Shown: piece after piece, positions 53,499 to 63,643 of the stretch
How positions within the stretch are numbered: the stretch's first letter is position 1
Layout: every line of letters starts with the position of its first letter
NCBI GenBank assembly: GCA_947184155.2
Contig: CAMXCT020001137.1
Span: 80,001 to 144,000 of the forward strand
Direction of reading: 5' to 3'
Length of the DNA stretch: 64,000 nt
Source: Cladocopium goreaui
Lineage: Eukaryota > Sar > Dinophyceae > Suessiales > Symbiodiniaceae
Notes under the pieces: model-generated
The model's input: the letters and a program-made list of their open reading frames with translations, nothing else
The model's database searches: none
Told to the model about the DNA's origin: nothing
Translations under genes and position numbers: made by a program

Positions 53499-54593
53499 TC
53501 AGCCCAGGATGCAAAGACATGGCCGGCCTCTGCTCCCCAGGGTTGATAGGGCAGAAGCCCACAAACAGGGACTCAGGGCAGGCGGTGTCATCAGTCCTGC
53601 TGGCATAGTCACTGATGGCGCTGCAGGAGGCGCCACCTGTGGTGGCTGCACATTAGTCGGCAGTCCATATGCCGAGGCTCCTGGGGCTCCATGCACTGGC
53701 ACTCCGCCTGCAGAGGATCCATGTCCAGACGCCCCCTTCGGGGCATGTCCATGCACGGACGATGGAACCGTGTCCCCAGTCATTCCAGCCATACCAGGTG
53801 TGGCAGGAGTTCCCACCTGTCCAACTCCGCTTGGAACATTCTGAAGCGGGAAGGATGGGTAACCTTCCATCCTTTCAGGCATCGGCATCCCTGGGGCCTT
53901 CGAAGGATCTGGTTCACCCTTTTCTCCGATCACCCGGATGAGATCTCGAAGGAGGCCAGTCACCTCTCCAAGGCCTACCTTGATGGCCTGTTCTATTTTC
54001 TCCCCTCGATTTTCCACTTCTTCTTTCACAGAGCCAATGTTATCTTCAAGGGTATTGTTGCCTTTCAGCGACCATTTGGCTATGTGACTGAACTTATCGA
54101 AAGCAGCGAGCAGCTTTTTCACCTCGTTGCTTTGATGAGCAACGGTACTACCCATCGCCGTTGCCCCATGTGCATGAAGAGCAAGCTGCTCTTTGATACT
54201 TCCCAGGCTTTTCACTAATTCCAGGCGTCCTTCATTGTACCCTTCCATGGCCTGGTTCAGCTCTTCCGACATGGCTGCAATTCGGCGTGAGCATGCCAGG
54301 ATACTCTGCGCCAAGGCCTTTGAAGCCATCATCATCGAAATCTCGGGATCCCCAATGGTATCCTCAATGACATCCTCAGGGTTTGGAGGAACCTCCACAT
54401 CACGGCCTTCTGCAGCTGGCATTCCAGGGACTTCCAACGCGGCTCCAGGGGCTTCCAACGCGGCTCCAGGGGCTCCCAACGCGGCTCGAGCTGGTGATCT
54501 CGATCGGTCAGCTCGGTCTCCTTCCGCATCATTGCCACGGAGTTCACCTTCCCCTGGCACACCATGAATGTGGGGTCCACCTTCACCTGCCAT
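53499..54593 (-). CDS. LTR-element ORF: coiled-coil, Gly/Pro-rich protein
   Basis: 364 residues from the Met at 54593; the frame is open further upstream to 54734, but that part looks like leader. Order: short tandem peptide repeats (ALGAPGA, ALEAPGA, ALEVPG, from a 24-bp DNA repeat at about 54425-54490), a helical region (MMMASKALAQSILACSRRIA... to GLLRDLIRVIGE, about 80-215) likely to form coiled coil, then a Gly/Pro/Met-rich tail. It has no zinc knuckle or enzyme motif. By position and shape it could be a gag-type structural protein. That is inference. Confidence 0.5.
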   Translation of the reverse strand: MAGEGGPHIHGVPGEGELRGNDAEGDRADRSRSPARAALGAPGAALEAPGAALEVPGMPAAEGRDVEVPPNPEDVIEDTIGDPEISMMMASKALAQSILACSRRIAAMSEELNQAMEGYNEGRLELVKSLGSIKEQLALHAHGATAMGSTVAHQSNEVKKLLAAFDKFSHIAKWSLKGNNTLEDNIGSVKEEVENRGEKIEQAIKVGLGEVTGLLRDLIRVIGEKGEPDPSKAPGMPMPERMEGYPSFPLQNVPSGVGQVGTPATPGMAGMTGDTVPSSVHGHAPKGASGHGSSAGGVPVHGAPGASAYGLPTNVQPPQVAPPAAPSVTMPAGLMTPPALSPCLWASALSTLGSRGRPCLCILG

Positions 54594-54734
54594 GCTGACT
54601 ACCCTCGCGAGTCTACGATGCAAGGCTTGGACGACACGGGCAGACAATCCCTGTTGAAGGTAGAGCCGCATTCTTCCATTTCCATCATACCAACATGAAA
54701 GACATGCCAAACAACACAAGTCACTAAACAACAC

Positions 54735-56248
54735 AAATCATTCACAAGACTGTTTCCCAAAATTCTGGACGCCACCAGCATACCAGAATTTTGCGAACCA
54801 GTATCACAAGTTCCAACATGCAACACAATCTGGCCTCACTTCCAAAGCAGCAAAATCAGGGGAAAACCTGACTGTCCTTCTCTCTACAAACCACCAAAAC
54901 AGCCACCATCCCTAAAACTAAAACAAGTTCTCGTGAGTTCACTGTGCAATCCCTATTGTATGCAGCACCAACTCAAAAAAAATCGATTGACAGACATGCA
55001 CATGTTCAGGAAATGAGGATGTCTCCGTGGTTTGATCAGAACCCTTCAACAAGCCATCTCCGCAAAAATTGCACTCGCCAACTGACAAACAAACAAAAAT
55101 CTAACTGCAACAAAAACAAGGCGCATTGCACAAAACACTCAAAATTTGTTTGTGTTTCATTTGTTTGTTCCGTTTCGTTTAAAAAACGAGATTCCACATG
55201 ACGGCATTCCACACTCTTGCAACATGACTGCATCAAACAAACAACTGAAATGTGCCAATCATCAATTGCACGCGCTCAAGCCGCACTTTCACCTATTTCT
55301 CTCACGCATACCAATACTGCCAGAAACTCTATTGACTACATCTGGCAACTTGATCACACAGAAATGGGTCACAGGTATTTCAACCTTGCAGTGACCTCTG
55401 ATATCGGCCTAAGATACGCTCACGCATCTCAAAAATCTGCCTTTGCATCTCGATCTCCAATTCTGAGAGATGATCACGGAACATTGTCATGATGTCCCGT
55501 TGGTTCGCATTCAAACGAACATCTTCAAGCAAAGGTAGAAGCTATTCCATGAGAACAAGCATAGTCTGGACTATCCGAAAGATACTCGTCAACTTCTCCA
55601 ATCCGACAATCCACTCAATGTACCTTTCTTCCATTGCTTCACGTAGTGGTCGGTTGTCGCGATTGTCCATGCCTGGTATAGACTATGTGGCGATACTTTC
55701 CTTGAGCTTAAACGCTTGAGCCACTCACATTCCAGTGATTTCTCCACTCTTATCTCCAAAGACTTCTAGGCAAGTTGTCGGAGTCTCCACAGTCCAAACA
55801 CCTACACTAGTGCCTCCAGGACCTACTCCCAACCTCAGCCTATCAAAATATTCTCAACGCTCCTCTCCAGGCAATCAATCGACAAGTCACTTTCAACACA
55901 TGACCTACAGCCAACATGCCACAAAAAGGAGTGAAACAAAACACACATCACTGCAAATCTCAACACAGGCTAATCTCTTGACTGTGATTCTTGCCGCATA
56001 CAGTCCCTCTGAACCAACGACCCATGACCCTACAGTCAATCTCCAACTCTGCATGACAATTCCAGATATCCAAATTCAAAGTTTCCCTACAGCAATGCAA
56101 ACTGTCCATCCATCACATAAGCAACGCAGACCCTCCAGGCTGCCGAAGGAACTCTTTCTTCTTTCCCTTCCGCATTTCAAACTGTGATTCAAAAACTATT
56201 CCTAATACTCCATGGTCTGCCCGATCGCTACACTTGGACCCTGACCAG
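54735..56248. other. LTR-element internal sequence, non-coding
   Basis: No gene recognised on either strand. Frames are short and overlapping. Confidence 0.4.
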
Positions 56249-56623
56249 TTAAATGAACTTGACAGCCATCTCACTAATGCGGTACAACAAGCGCCCGTTG
56301 CTATCCCACTCTTCGCACTTCACAGGCCCATGCCAGCGATACTCAGTGGGCTTAGTCTTCTCCAAGACTCCACTCTCAACCTTTAGAAGGTACCCGAGCG
56401 CAAAGATTTCCATTTCCATCACCGCATAGTCTTTCTGATGGTGTTCACCCTTCAAACCTTCAGGTGTCCAATCCATAAAGTACTGGGCACGATCCACAGC
56501 CTCCTTAGGTCCCAAACGTAGACCAAAACGGCCGGAGTATTCATCTGGAAACACTTCATTGCCCTTGTTCAACTCTTCCAGCTGCTTAGGCGTCAAAGCA
56601 ATCCAGAGCTTGATCGACTCCAT
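56249..56623 (-). CDS. LTR-element ORF: small conserved-looking protein, 124 aa
   Basis: Start set at the internal Met (MESIKLWIALTPKQ), because the 15 residues before it do not look like protein. It has a compact fold-like sequence: LTPKQLEELNKGNEVFPDE, then GRFGLRLGPKEAVDRAQYF, WTPEGLKGEHHQKDYAVMEM and a C-terminal WHGPVKCEEWDSNGRLLYRI. Charged, with no signal peptide or membrane part. I do not recognise a family. It lies between the other two ORFs, same strand. It may be a captured gene. Confidence 0.5.
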   Translation of the reverse strand: MESIKLWIALTPKQLEELNKGNEVFPDEYSGRFGLRLGPKEAVDRAQYFMDWTPEGLKGEHHQKDYAVMEMEIFALGYLLKVESGVLEKTKPTEYRWHGPVKCEEWDSNGRLLYRISEMAVKFI

Positions 56624-56988
56624 GTTTGAAACACGGACACACAGCCACGGTCTCAGAACTCTTGACACAAAACAGTCACAAACAGCTGCGGAAACATGAA
56701 TGGAGGTTCATCCAAAGCTCATATTCTTGGAAACCAAAACTCCCAGTCTTGTGATGTTTGCACATGAGATGTGGAAACATCACAAGACTGACCCAACGGC
56801 TTTCTCTGTCGCTTTCAGCTTTACCTCTCTCAGCCAACGACCTTATACACCTCTAGGTCACAAATAGTTCAACGTTTCAAGCTCCAACCTCAAAAAAAAC
56901 TAAACGGGTCATTTCTTTCCAGGTAGCCAACCGCAGAGCACAAAAGCTATTTCTACTGACGTCTCCTCCTAAACCAGCAAACTATGGC
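56624..56988. other. gap between LTR-element ORFs
   Basis: About 365 bp, no gene or motif seen. Confidence 0.4.
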
Positions 56989-57543
56989 CTAACTAGGATC
57001 ACTCAGCCCAACCTCTCTGAGCAGGTCTTCTTCAGCTGTCCTCTCCGGGACGTCACTCACACTCGTCAACTCATCGTCCGAGTTGGCACGTGCATCACCG
57101 TGACCTTCCTTCCCAGATGTCGACACTGCCGCAGCATCCATCAACGGTGGCTCCCTTTTGATGCCCGCCATACCTTCTTCCGCAGCAATGACAACAGGTG
57201 CGGTACAGGTAGCCGCATCAATGGGATATTCTCTACGTCGCCGATCCACATCAATAACAACAGGTGCGGCACAAGTAGCCGCATCAATGGGATATTCTCG
57301 ACGTCGCCGATCCACATCAATGGCACCAGATGCGGTACAGGTAGCCGCATCAATGGGATATGCTCGACGCCTCACAGCTTTGAGAGACTGGCCCTTCTTG
57401 TCGAAGCTCTCCTTGATCACTGATGGCTTAGCGCTAGACGTCACGGATGTTGGCTCCTGTGTAGACATGGCAGCTAGATCTACCTTTGACCTTCTTGAAC
57501 AATACTCTGCGTCATCAGTGACAAGCATGACTTCCACCTTCAA
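56989..57543 (-). CDS. LTR-element ORF: protein with tandem 20-residue repeats, 184 aa
   Basis: Residues about 58-118 hold three tandem copies of an RRR-x-YPIDAATC-T/A-A unit with a valine/alanine-rich bridge (60-bp DNA repeat at about 57190-57370). N- and C-terminal parts are acidic and Ser/Thr-rich. No family recognised. It is the first ORF after the 5' LTR and leader, about 1 kb from the primer-binding site. Confidence 0.45.
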   Translation of the reverse strand: MKVEVMLVTDDAEYCSRRSKVDLAAMSTQEPTSVTSSAKPSVIKESFDKKGQSLKAVRRRAYPIDAATCTASGAIDVDRRRREYPIDAATCAAPVVIDVDRRRREYPIDAATCTAPVVIAAEEGMAGIKREPPLMDAAAVSTSGKEGHGDARANSDDELTSVSDVPERTAEEDLLREVGLSDPS

Positions 57544-58588
57544 TCATCCACAGTGTACTCCTAAACTAAAGTTTCATGCGTATTGGGCTCCAAAAATCAA
57601 ATCAAATCCTCAGATTGAGTAACACTGCCATGACAACTCAGAAAGCGCTCTTCACATGCTCATCTCAGTCACCTGATACACCTTCTCTTATCACTCTTCT
57701 AAATACCAACTGAGTTCAAGACCCAAGACGTGCCGTAGTTGTACGCAAGAACCACATACCTGACACCATCAGTTCCCAACCTTTGCACCTTGGTCTAATA
57801 CCTCAGTGTCCGAGGATGTTAAACCTGGCAATCTGCTGCCCCACCCTCAGGGAGTTCCAAGTTACAACCTTGCAGCAAGTTACCTACCGTCACTTTCTAC
57901 TGCCGAAACGAAATTCCTACGTCCAGGAACGCTCCATCCATGCAAACATCTTCAGATACTCCAGCGTAGCCTTGCACTAGTGACCCTACGCTAGCAATAC
58001 GTCACACCATGACACAGACCCCTACCAGAATACTGCCAAGACCACATGGACACCTTCCACAGACTACGCACCTACGCAAGGTAAAATCAAAAACTTTCTC
58101 TGACAGAATCCACTGCCAACACAAATCCAAAAACTCAACTCCTCTGTCCAAGTCACAAGTGTCCTGCCCAGGGCTGACTAATCTTGTATGCTCTTCTTCA
58201 GGTACCACTGTCGACAGTTCACACGGGCCCACTCCTGTCCAGCCTACCAAGCATACACCCTGCCAATACTTGCCCAACTTGCAAACGGAGAGTCTCTCAA
58301 CAAAACAGGTCCACGATCCTCATGATCCGTAACAATCTATACATAAAACAGGGTCCCAAAATCACCTGAACCCAACAGACTTCAACCAACTTCCAATCCC
58401 TAGTGACCTTATACTTTCAGATCATCACCTCCTGTGAAACAGGTGCACCTTAGTACGAGCTCATCTCTGCCTCTGCGCATAGAACACGGAGCTCCAATAT
58501 CCAAGATCCCAATCTCACCTTAGATGACGTCCTTAGCATCTTGTCACAAACAAGGGTCAGCGGAAGATGGTGTGGGTAGCCCTTTTCA
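57544..58588. other. leader region of the LTR element
   Basis: About 1 kb between the first ORF and the primer-binding site. No gene recognised; plausible packaging or leader region. Confidence 0.4.
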
Positions 58589-58602
58589 GGGCTCCGCTAC
58601 CA
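58589..58602 (-). promoter_or_regulatory. primer-binding site of the LTR element
   Basis: The minus strand reads TGGTAGCGGAGCCC directly after the CA end of the 5' LTR, complementary to an initiator-Met-like tRNA 3' end. Confidence 0.75.
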
Positions 58603-60251
58603 TGTGAAAAGCGCAAACCTAAGTACACCTCGTGTGTACTCAAATCAACGCTTTCGTTAAATCACTACGCCAGACGCAAACACCTACTGTGTTTGCAGCT
58701 CCGCAGTTACTTACTTCCCCACAAAGTCAAATAAAGGAACTTGTTCCACCCCGACTCCTAAGTGCACGTCAGACTCCTTCTTTTCTCTCCAGACGCCACA
58801 CACAACGGAACAGGTCAACAAGAACCAGGGCAGGCACACAGCCACAGCCCACAAACAAAGAAAGGAAGCAAGCTGTTCCAGTGTGGCTACTGTTTCAAGT
58901 GCCCTAGGTGACACTGCAGTTCAGTTCTCTTCGGAACACTCGACACCACTCCCTTGAGCCGATGTCTCAACTGGAAAACTCGATTCCAGGTTTCCAATAC
59001 ACAACCTTCCTTCAAAGGTTGTTGAAACAATTCCAAACTGCTATGATATACAAATCACCTAGTCACAAAAACGTCAGAAACATTTCCAAAAGTTCTCAAG
59101 TCAAACTGGTTCTCGTCCAAACGCAAATAACCAGCTAGCCGGTGTTACTAGTCTCTACCAAACGTCTAGACTAGTCACACGGCTAGTTAAGAACGAAATG
59201 TTCCATTCAAATTCCTATAAAAAATCCTCTTGCCATACAGAACAACATGGGAACCTCATGTTCCATCTCCAAAACAATTCTCCACACAGAGATGTCTTCT
59301 CATAGCTTCAAACTACAGAGGAGAGTAGAATGTTCTGCTCGACTTCCCAGCTAATATCCAGTCATCAGCAGTCATAGCGCTAAAGTAGTTCGCTCACCAC
59401 AATAACCAAACGTCAGCAACAAGTCACAGGCATCAAGATCATAATGCAGCCCTCCAGATCAAGTATCCGGAGGTTGAATAAGATACGTAGGCATTGTCCT
59501 CACGATGCCGAAGTATCTCACATACTCAAATGATCTGCTTAACTTTCCAGCCAATGTCCAGTCATAACCAGTCATAGCGCTAAAGTAGTTCGCTTACTGT
59601 AATAACCAAACGTCAGCTGTAGGCCACAGATGCAAAGATCACAAAGTAGGCTTCCAGATCAAATATCCAGAGGCCAAGGAAGATACGTAGGCATTGTCCT
59701 CACAATACCGGAGTATCTCAAATAAGGTACGTAGGCATTGTCCTCACAATGCCGGAGTACCTCAAATAAGATACGTAGGCATTGTCCTCACAATGCCAAA
59801 GTATCTCAAATACTCGCAAGTGGCAACAAAACAGGCTTCATCAACATCTCAGATGTACGAAGCCATGTCAAGAATCGAGATGGATGATCCAAAAAAAACA
59901 TCTCAGTCGGATTCATATACCTCTAAGAGGTCAAAGAGCTTCCGAAATCGATGGAGTTATAACATCCCGACTCAACTGCATAGCGAATGCTTCTGGAAGC
60001 ATTCGCTTCGAGTCATAAAGCCAAATAAGGCTTCACACTGTACACAAAGTGTCCTGAACTTCATGTAGATTCACTCAGATTCATAGATCGATATCTCGAA
60101 CCAACTCCTGCAATCTCAAATGCTACAAAGTAATATCGAAACCGCTCGAGTCGACTGTAGACATCTTCCATAGTCCAGCTTCACTACTAAATGCTTAATG
60201 AATGGCAGGTCGCACCAACCAAGCACCCTGTAAGGGACATAAACTTTCACA
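58603..60251 (-). repeat. 5' LTR (minus-strand orientation)
   Basis: 1,649 bp direct copy of 41555-43201. Same TGTGAAA/TTTCACA ends. It would hold the promoter of the minus-strand transcript. Confidence 0.92.
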
Positions 60252-60256
60252 AAAAT
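60252..60256. repeat. target-site duplication, right copy (AAAAT)
   Basis: AAAAT directly after TTTCACA; same as 41550-41554. Confidence 0.85.
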
Positions 60257-60667
60257 GGTGACGGGCTTCTCGAAGAGTCGCATATGCCAACTGGATGGCC
60301 CCTACATATAGATGGAGCCGTAAGACAGCGTTGTATCCACCGCGACACTGCACTGCTAGAACTTGATGATCTGCTTAGCGAATACGATATGAAACGGGAT
60401 TTGGCCAAAATCAACCGCAAAGCACCCCAGTGGTCGCACAAAGCAGTCTGGAACAAATGGCACATGGAACCGAAAACAGACCATACCTTAGACCAAATGT
60501 GGATCAATGCGGAGGCAGCCATTACACAAAAAACGTCACGGTCAACTGAAATCCAGGACAGTGACCTACGCCGGGTAGCTTACAGGATGCGCATGCTTGT
60601 TTTGGATGATTTTCGTGATTTCAAGCATAAAGGCATCAGGGTTATCTACAAATGTCTGGGCTTCTGA
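60257..60667 (+). pseudogene. large plus-strand gene, part 8 (after LTR insertion)
   Basis: The frame continues that of 40700-41554 without loss of register: GDIIEQN | GDGLLEESHMPTGWPLHIDG. About 136 residues, with TALLELDDLLSEYDMKRDLAK, WSHKAVWNKWHMEPKTDHTL and DSDLRRVAYRMRML. After about 60595 the plus-strand sense is less convincing and a minus-strand frame starts to look coding, so the gene may end or be truncated there. Confidence 0.6.
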
Positions 60668-60889
60668 AAGTGGCTTATCTAGCACTATGGCAATGAGCAT
60701 TTCTCCTCCGTCTTTCTTAATGAGAGTCGTTTTGCCTTGTTGCATTTTGTTCAAGATTGCCACAGCTTTGTTTTCGCACACGTTCCGTTCCCATTCTTCA
60801 GCTGCCCTTTGGGCTAGCTCTCCTGTTTGTGCCGGGGCAGTCCGAATCGTTGGGGTGCCAAGTGCTTTGAGGAAGGGGCTGTCAGTCAT
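60566..60889 (-). CDS. possible minus-strand hypothetical protein, 107 aa
   Basis: Starts MTDSPFLKALGTPTIRT; has a plausible helix-rich sequence (QRAAEEWERNVCENKAVAIL) and KKDGGEMLIAIVLDKPL. No family recognised. Its 3' end overlaps the plus-strand gene end, so one of the two overlapping readings near 60570-60660 is a shadow. Confidence 0.3.
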   Translation of the reverse strand: MTDSPFLKALGTPTIRTAPAQTGELAQRAAEEWERNVCENKAVAILNKMQQGKTTLIKKDGGEMLIAIVLDKPLSEAQTFVDNPDAFMLEITKIIQNKHAHPVSYPA

Positions 60890-62032
60890 TTGTGGCGTGG
60901 ATAAGGAGGTAACAATCGCACAAATGCTCCACCCTGATGTGCGTGACGATTTGCCTCCCTCAGAATGTGCCCCTGCCTCATCAGAAAGCCAAAGCAGTCA
61001 TACGGAAACGACGAATCGCGCGCTGCCTCCAACGCAATTTCAGTAAGTCCTACATAGATTCTACCGTCAACGTGGGATACAGTCGAGGTCCCTTTCTGGC
61101 CGCCATGTTTCTACTGGTTTTTTGGATCCTGTTTTAGGAGCCATGATGAAGCAGGTTTATTGGCATTCGAGGCGCTCCAAGGCTCACCGATGCCTGCCCG
61201 AGGCACGCATTGCAGGAGCTACTGTGGAAGAAATCAGCAGCAAAGCGCCGCCAGCGGTTGCTAAAAGCACCCCAACAGCTGCCAAGCTGGGATGTGCGTT
61301 TTCCCACAGCGCGGAGCGTATAGTTGATGAACTTGGACTACTATACCCGCGGAAAAACATGGCCAGCGCATGGCGTATAGTTGGTTCAATTCGACAAAAA
61401 AAACCCTACTGAAAAAAAATCTTTCTTGGAATGTAAGCTGACCAGCCAAAATGGATCTCACGCCACAGCGCGGAGCGTTTAGTCGGGTACTAAACCGTCT
61501 GGCCCGCAGCACCAAAATTGTGTTCTCGCCACAGCGCGGTGGGTTTAGTTGGGCTCTTTGTTTGTACGATTATTTTACAGATTCCATTTGTTTGCGTGAC
61601 GGGCGCAGCACTTGCGAACCCCGTACGGCCATCTTAAAGGTTGAAGCGCGGCTGGGTACTTTTATTTGACGCCTCCACGGAGCAGTGGAAAGGTGGAAGC
61701 CGATGGTGCCAAGCACACACTGCCCTGTGGGTAGATCTCCTTCATTGGGGCCCAGATGAAAGATTTCTCTCATTTGCAGAGGAACCCAACAAAGCTATAT
61801 TTCGTTGCTTGCCCCGTCCATGGAACAAAGCTGAAAAAATTACAGTAGTGAACTCTTTCTCATCAATGAGGTTGGAAATCAACAGCGCTCTTGCAGCAGA
61901 AGGACAGCGCCCATCACAGTGGCAAGCCCAACCTGAAGCCTCCACCAAGAAAGATAAACGCGATCTTTGACTCTCAGCTATGATTGCTGCAGCTCCCCTT
62001 TTTTCTTCACTGGAAGATTGGACTATCTACAC
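60890..62032. other. intergenic with short dispersed motif
   Basis: No firm gene. 61300-61560 has four copies of a CAGCGCGGAGCGTTTAGT-like motif. 61641-61970 has a plus frame with protein-like parts (ITVVNSFSSMRLEINSAL) but no family. Confidence 0.4.
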
Positions 62033-62052
62033 ACACCGAAAGCCGGTGTGAC
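62033..62052. repeat. 20-bp direct repeat, left (retroposon target duplication)
   Basis: ACACCGAAAGCCGGTGTGAC, identical to 63624-63643. It lies directly next to the T-run that ends the retroposon. Confidence 0.8.
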
Positions 62053-63623
62053 TTTTTTTTCCGTCCAACGCCGTATGGCTTTCGCCAGGTCGTTCAACAT
62101 GTTTCCAATCATGTTGCATGTGAGATTAATTAATTAATTCACGCAGGGGCCAAGCTGTAGGGCCGAAACAGTCAACTGGTAGAGGACCGATACATAGTCC
62201 TATTCCCTTGTCACGTTCAAAAGAAAAAGAACCGAAACACAAAGAGCCAAAAGCAAAAACAACACAAAAAACAAGCACAAGCAAAAACAAACCACACAAA
62301 ACACAAACAAAAAACACACAACCACACAGCAGTGACGTGACAGGTTCCAGTTATGGGTGAAAAAGATCTGTTGAGGCAAGAGGTGATAGCTTAGTATCAT
62401 CTCGGCGCATGCAGATGACAACTTATGTGTCATGTTACGCAGGCCCATAACACAAGACAACAACGGAAAAACCACAAACCACCATGGGCCACTTGAAGGG
62501 TGCAGGAAGCAACAAAGCTCAATGCGGAAACCAGGGATCCCCCCAGCCAGGATCCCCGAGATCACAAAGAGCAGCCTTCACGGCATGACATTCACCCTGA
62601 CACTTTGAAGCAAACACCGACAACGCCGGGTCACAACAAAGTGGTGAGAAAAAACTACCGCAGTGAAACATGAGAGTGAAACATGATCTAAGGTGAAAAA
62701 GACGTCGAGGCTACGGCACTCAGGGCACACTCAGAGTCCGCTCAGATCTGCTTTTCCAATCATCATACTGCATCAAAATTGGTTCCGGTAGGCATCATTG
62801 TGCTAGTGCTCTTGCAACTCGTCTTCATGGTATGGGAGATTGTACTCGTCATCAGTGCGTGGTGATATCTGTGCATTGAGTTCTTCAGACGAGGTGCTGG
62901 CTCCCTTGGCTGTATGGTGAAGCTGTAGTATGGCTTTCTGTGCCTGGGTTACTTCGTAACTGGCAGATATGGTACAGCTATCCAAGATACAGCCAATTTG
63001 ACGGAGTTGGCGTATAGCCGCCTCAAGGTCATTCACCCTCTGGGATGGGATGTTTTGGATTCCTTGAAGCTTCTGCCGGGCCTTCTCTAGAAGTTTGGTG
63101 GCATCATCGACTTCACTGGTAGTGACCTGGCAGAGGGTCAGTTGAGTGATGGACTGTGCAAGACGATGGACAGCGGCGTCTTTGATAGGAGTCGGTCGCT
63201 CCATTCCAACGGACAAAGTTGTTTACAGGTTTGTAGGTGGACTAAGGCTTCAGGGTATTCAACTGGTGTTCACAGTATTGCCACCTTGGTCGAGAACGGG
63301 CATGTGGTGGTGTGGTGAAGATCATTGGCCGGTCGAAAAATTGGTTGATCGAAGGTCAAACGGCGACGGGCACCATGGCTAGATGTACTTTGACATCGCA
63401 CTACACTACCATGCAATAATTAAGGTAGAACAACCCGAACAAAACAACTTAAAAACCCAGAAAAGGATTATTATAACCGCCCCCCACCGCCTCCCGTCCC
63501 ATACTGGCTTCGGCATGCTGACAGCAAAGGTAGTCGCAGCGGGCAGTAATCAACCATGAGTACCCCATGGTGACAACGCCGCTCAACCTAGGTCAAGTTA
63601 CAGGCTGAATGCATGGATGGGAA
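62053..63623 (-). mobile_element. retroposon copy 3, with poly(A) and 20-bp target duplication
   Basis: The minus strand starts at about 63623, contains the ORF 63216-62803, then a long 3' region shared with copies 1 and 2, and ends GGCGTTGGACGG followed by A8 (62060-62053). Identical 20-bp sequences flank it. A poly(A) end plus long target duplication is the mark of target-primed reverse transcription (LINE-type). No RT is coded, so it is a non-autonomous retroposon or a retroposed transcript. Confidence 0.75.
62803..63216 (-). CDS. retroposon ORF: helical hypothetical protein, 137 aa
   Basis: The central part is long helix with coiled-coil character (DDATKLLEKARQKLQGI, VNDLEAAIRQLRQIG). 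The C-terminus is acidic and His-rich, ending NLPYHEDELQEH. A stub with the same ending lies at 10764-10812, so this ORF is part of the repeated unit. No family known. Possibly an RNA-binding ORF1-like protein; inference only. Confidence 0.5.
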   Translation of the reverse strand: MSVGMERPTPIKDAAVHRLAQSITQLTLCQVTTSEVDDATKLLEKARQKLQGIQNIPSQRVNDLEAAIRQLRQIGCILDSCTISASYEVTQAQKAILQLHHTAKGASTSSEELNAQISPRTDDEYNLPYHEDELQEH

Positions 63624-63643
63624 ACACCGAAAGCCGGTGTGAC
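63624..63643. repeat. 20-bp direct repeat, right (retroposon target duplication)
   Basis: Same as 62033-62052. The repeat itself holds a small stem CACCG/CGGTG. Confidence 0.8.

Larger units (their letters stand above)
41555..60251 (-). mobile_element. LTR retrotransposon, 18.7 kb with nested DIRS, apparently non-autonomous
   Basis: Two LTRs (41555-43201, 58603-60251), each starting TGTGAAA and ending TTTCACA; 5-bp target duplication AAAAT. The minus strand carries a primer-binding site after the 5' LTR (58602-58589) and a polypurine tract before the 3' LTR (43210-43202). Without the nested DIRS (8.6 kb) the internal part is about 6.8 kb and has only three minus-strand ORFs, none with protease, integrase or RT motifs. 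The LTRs differ at about 20 positions of 1,647 by eye (about 99 percent identity), so insertion was recent. It is likely mobilised by an autonomous relative. Confidence 0.9.

Noticed and set aside
61448-61462. further spliced-leader remnant (AGCCAAAATGG)
   Set aside because: Only 11 bases match and the flanks do not continue the leader. Similar short matches occur elsewhere by chance (for example near 47730).
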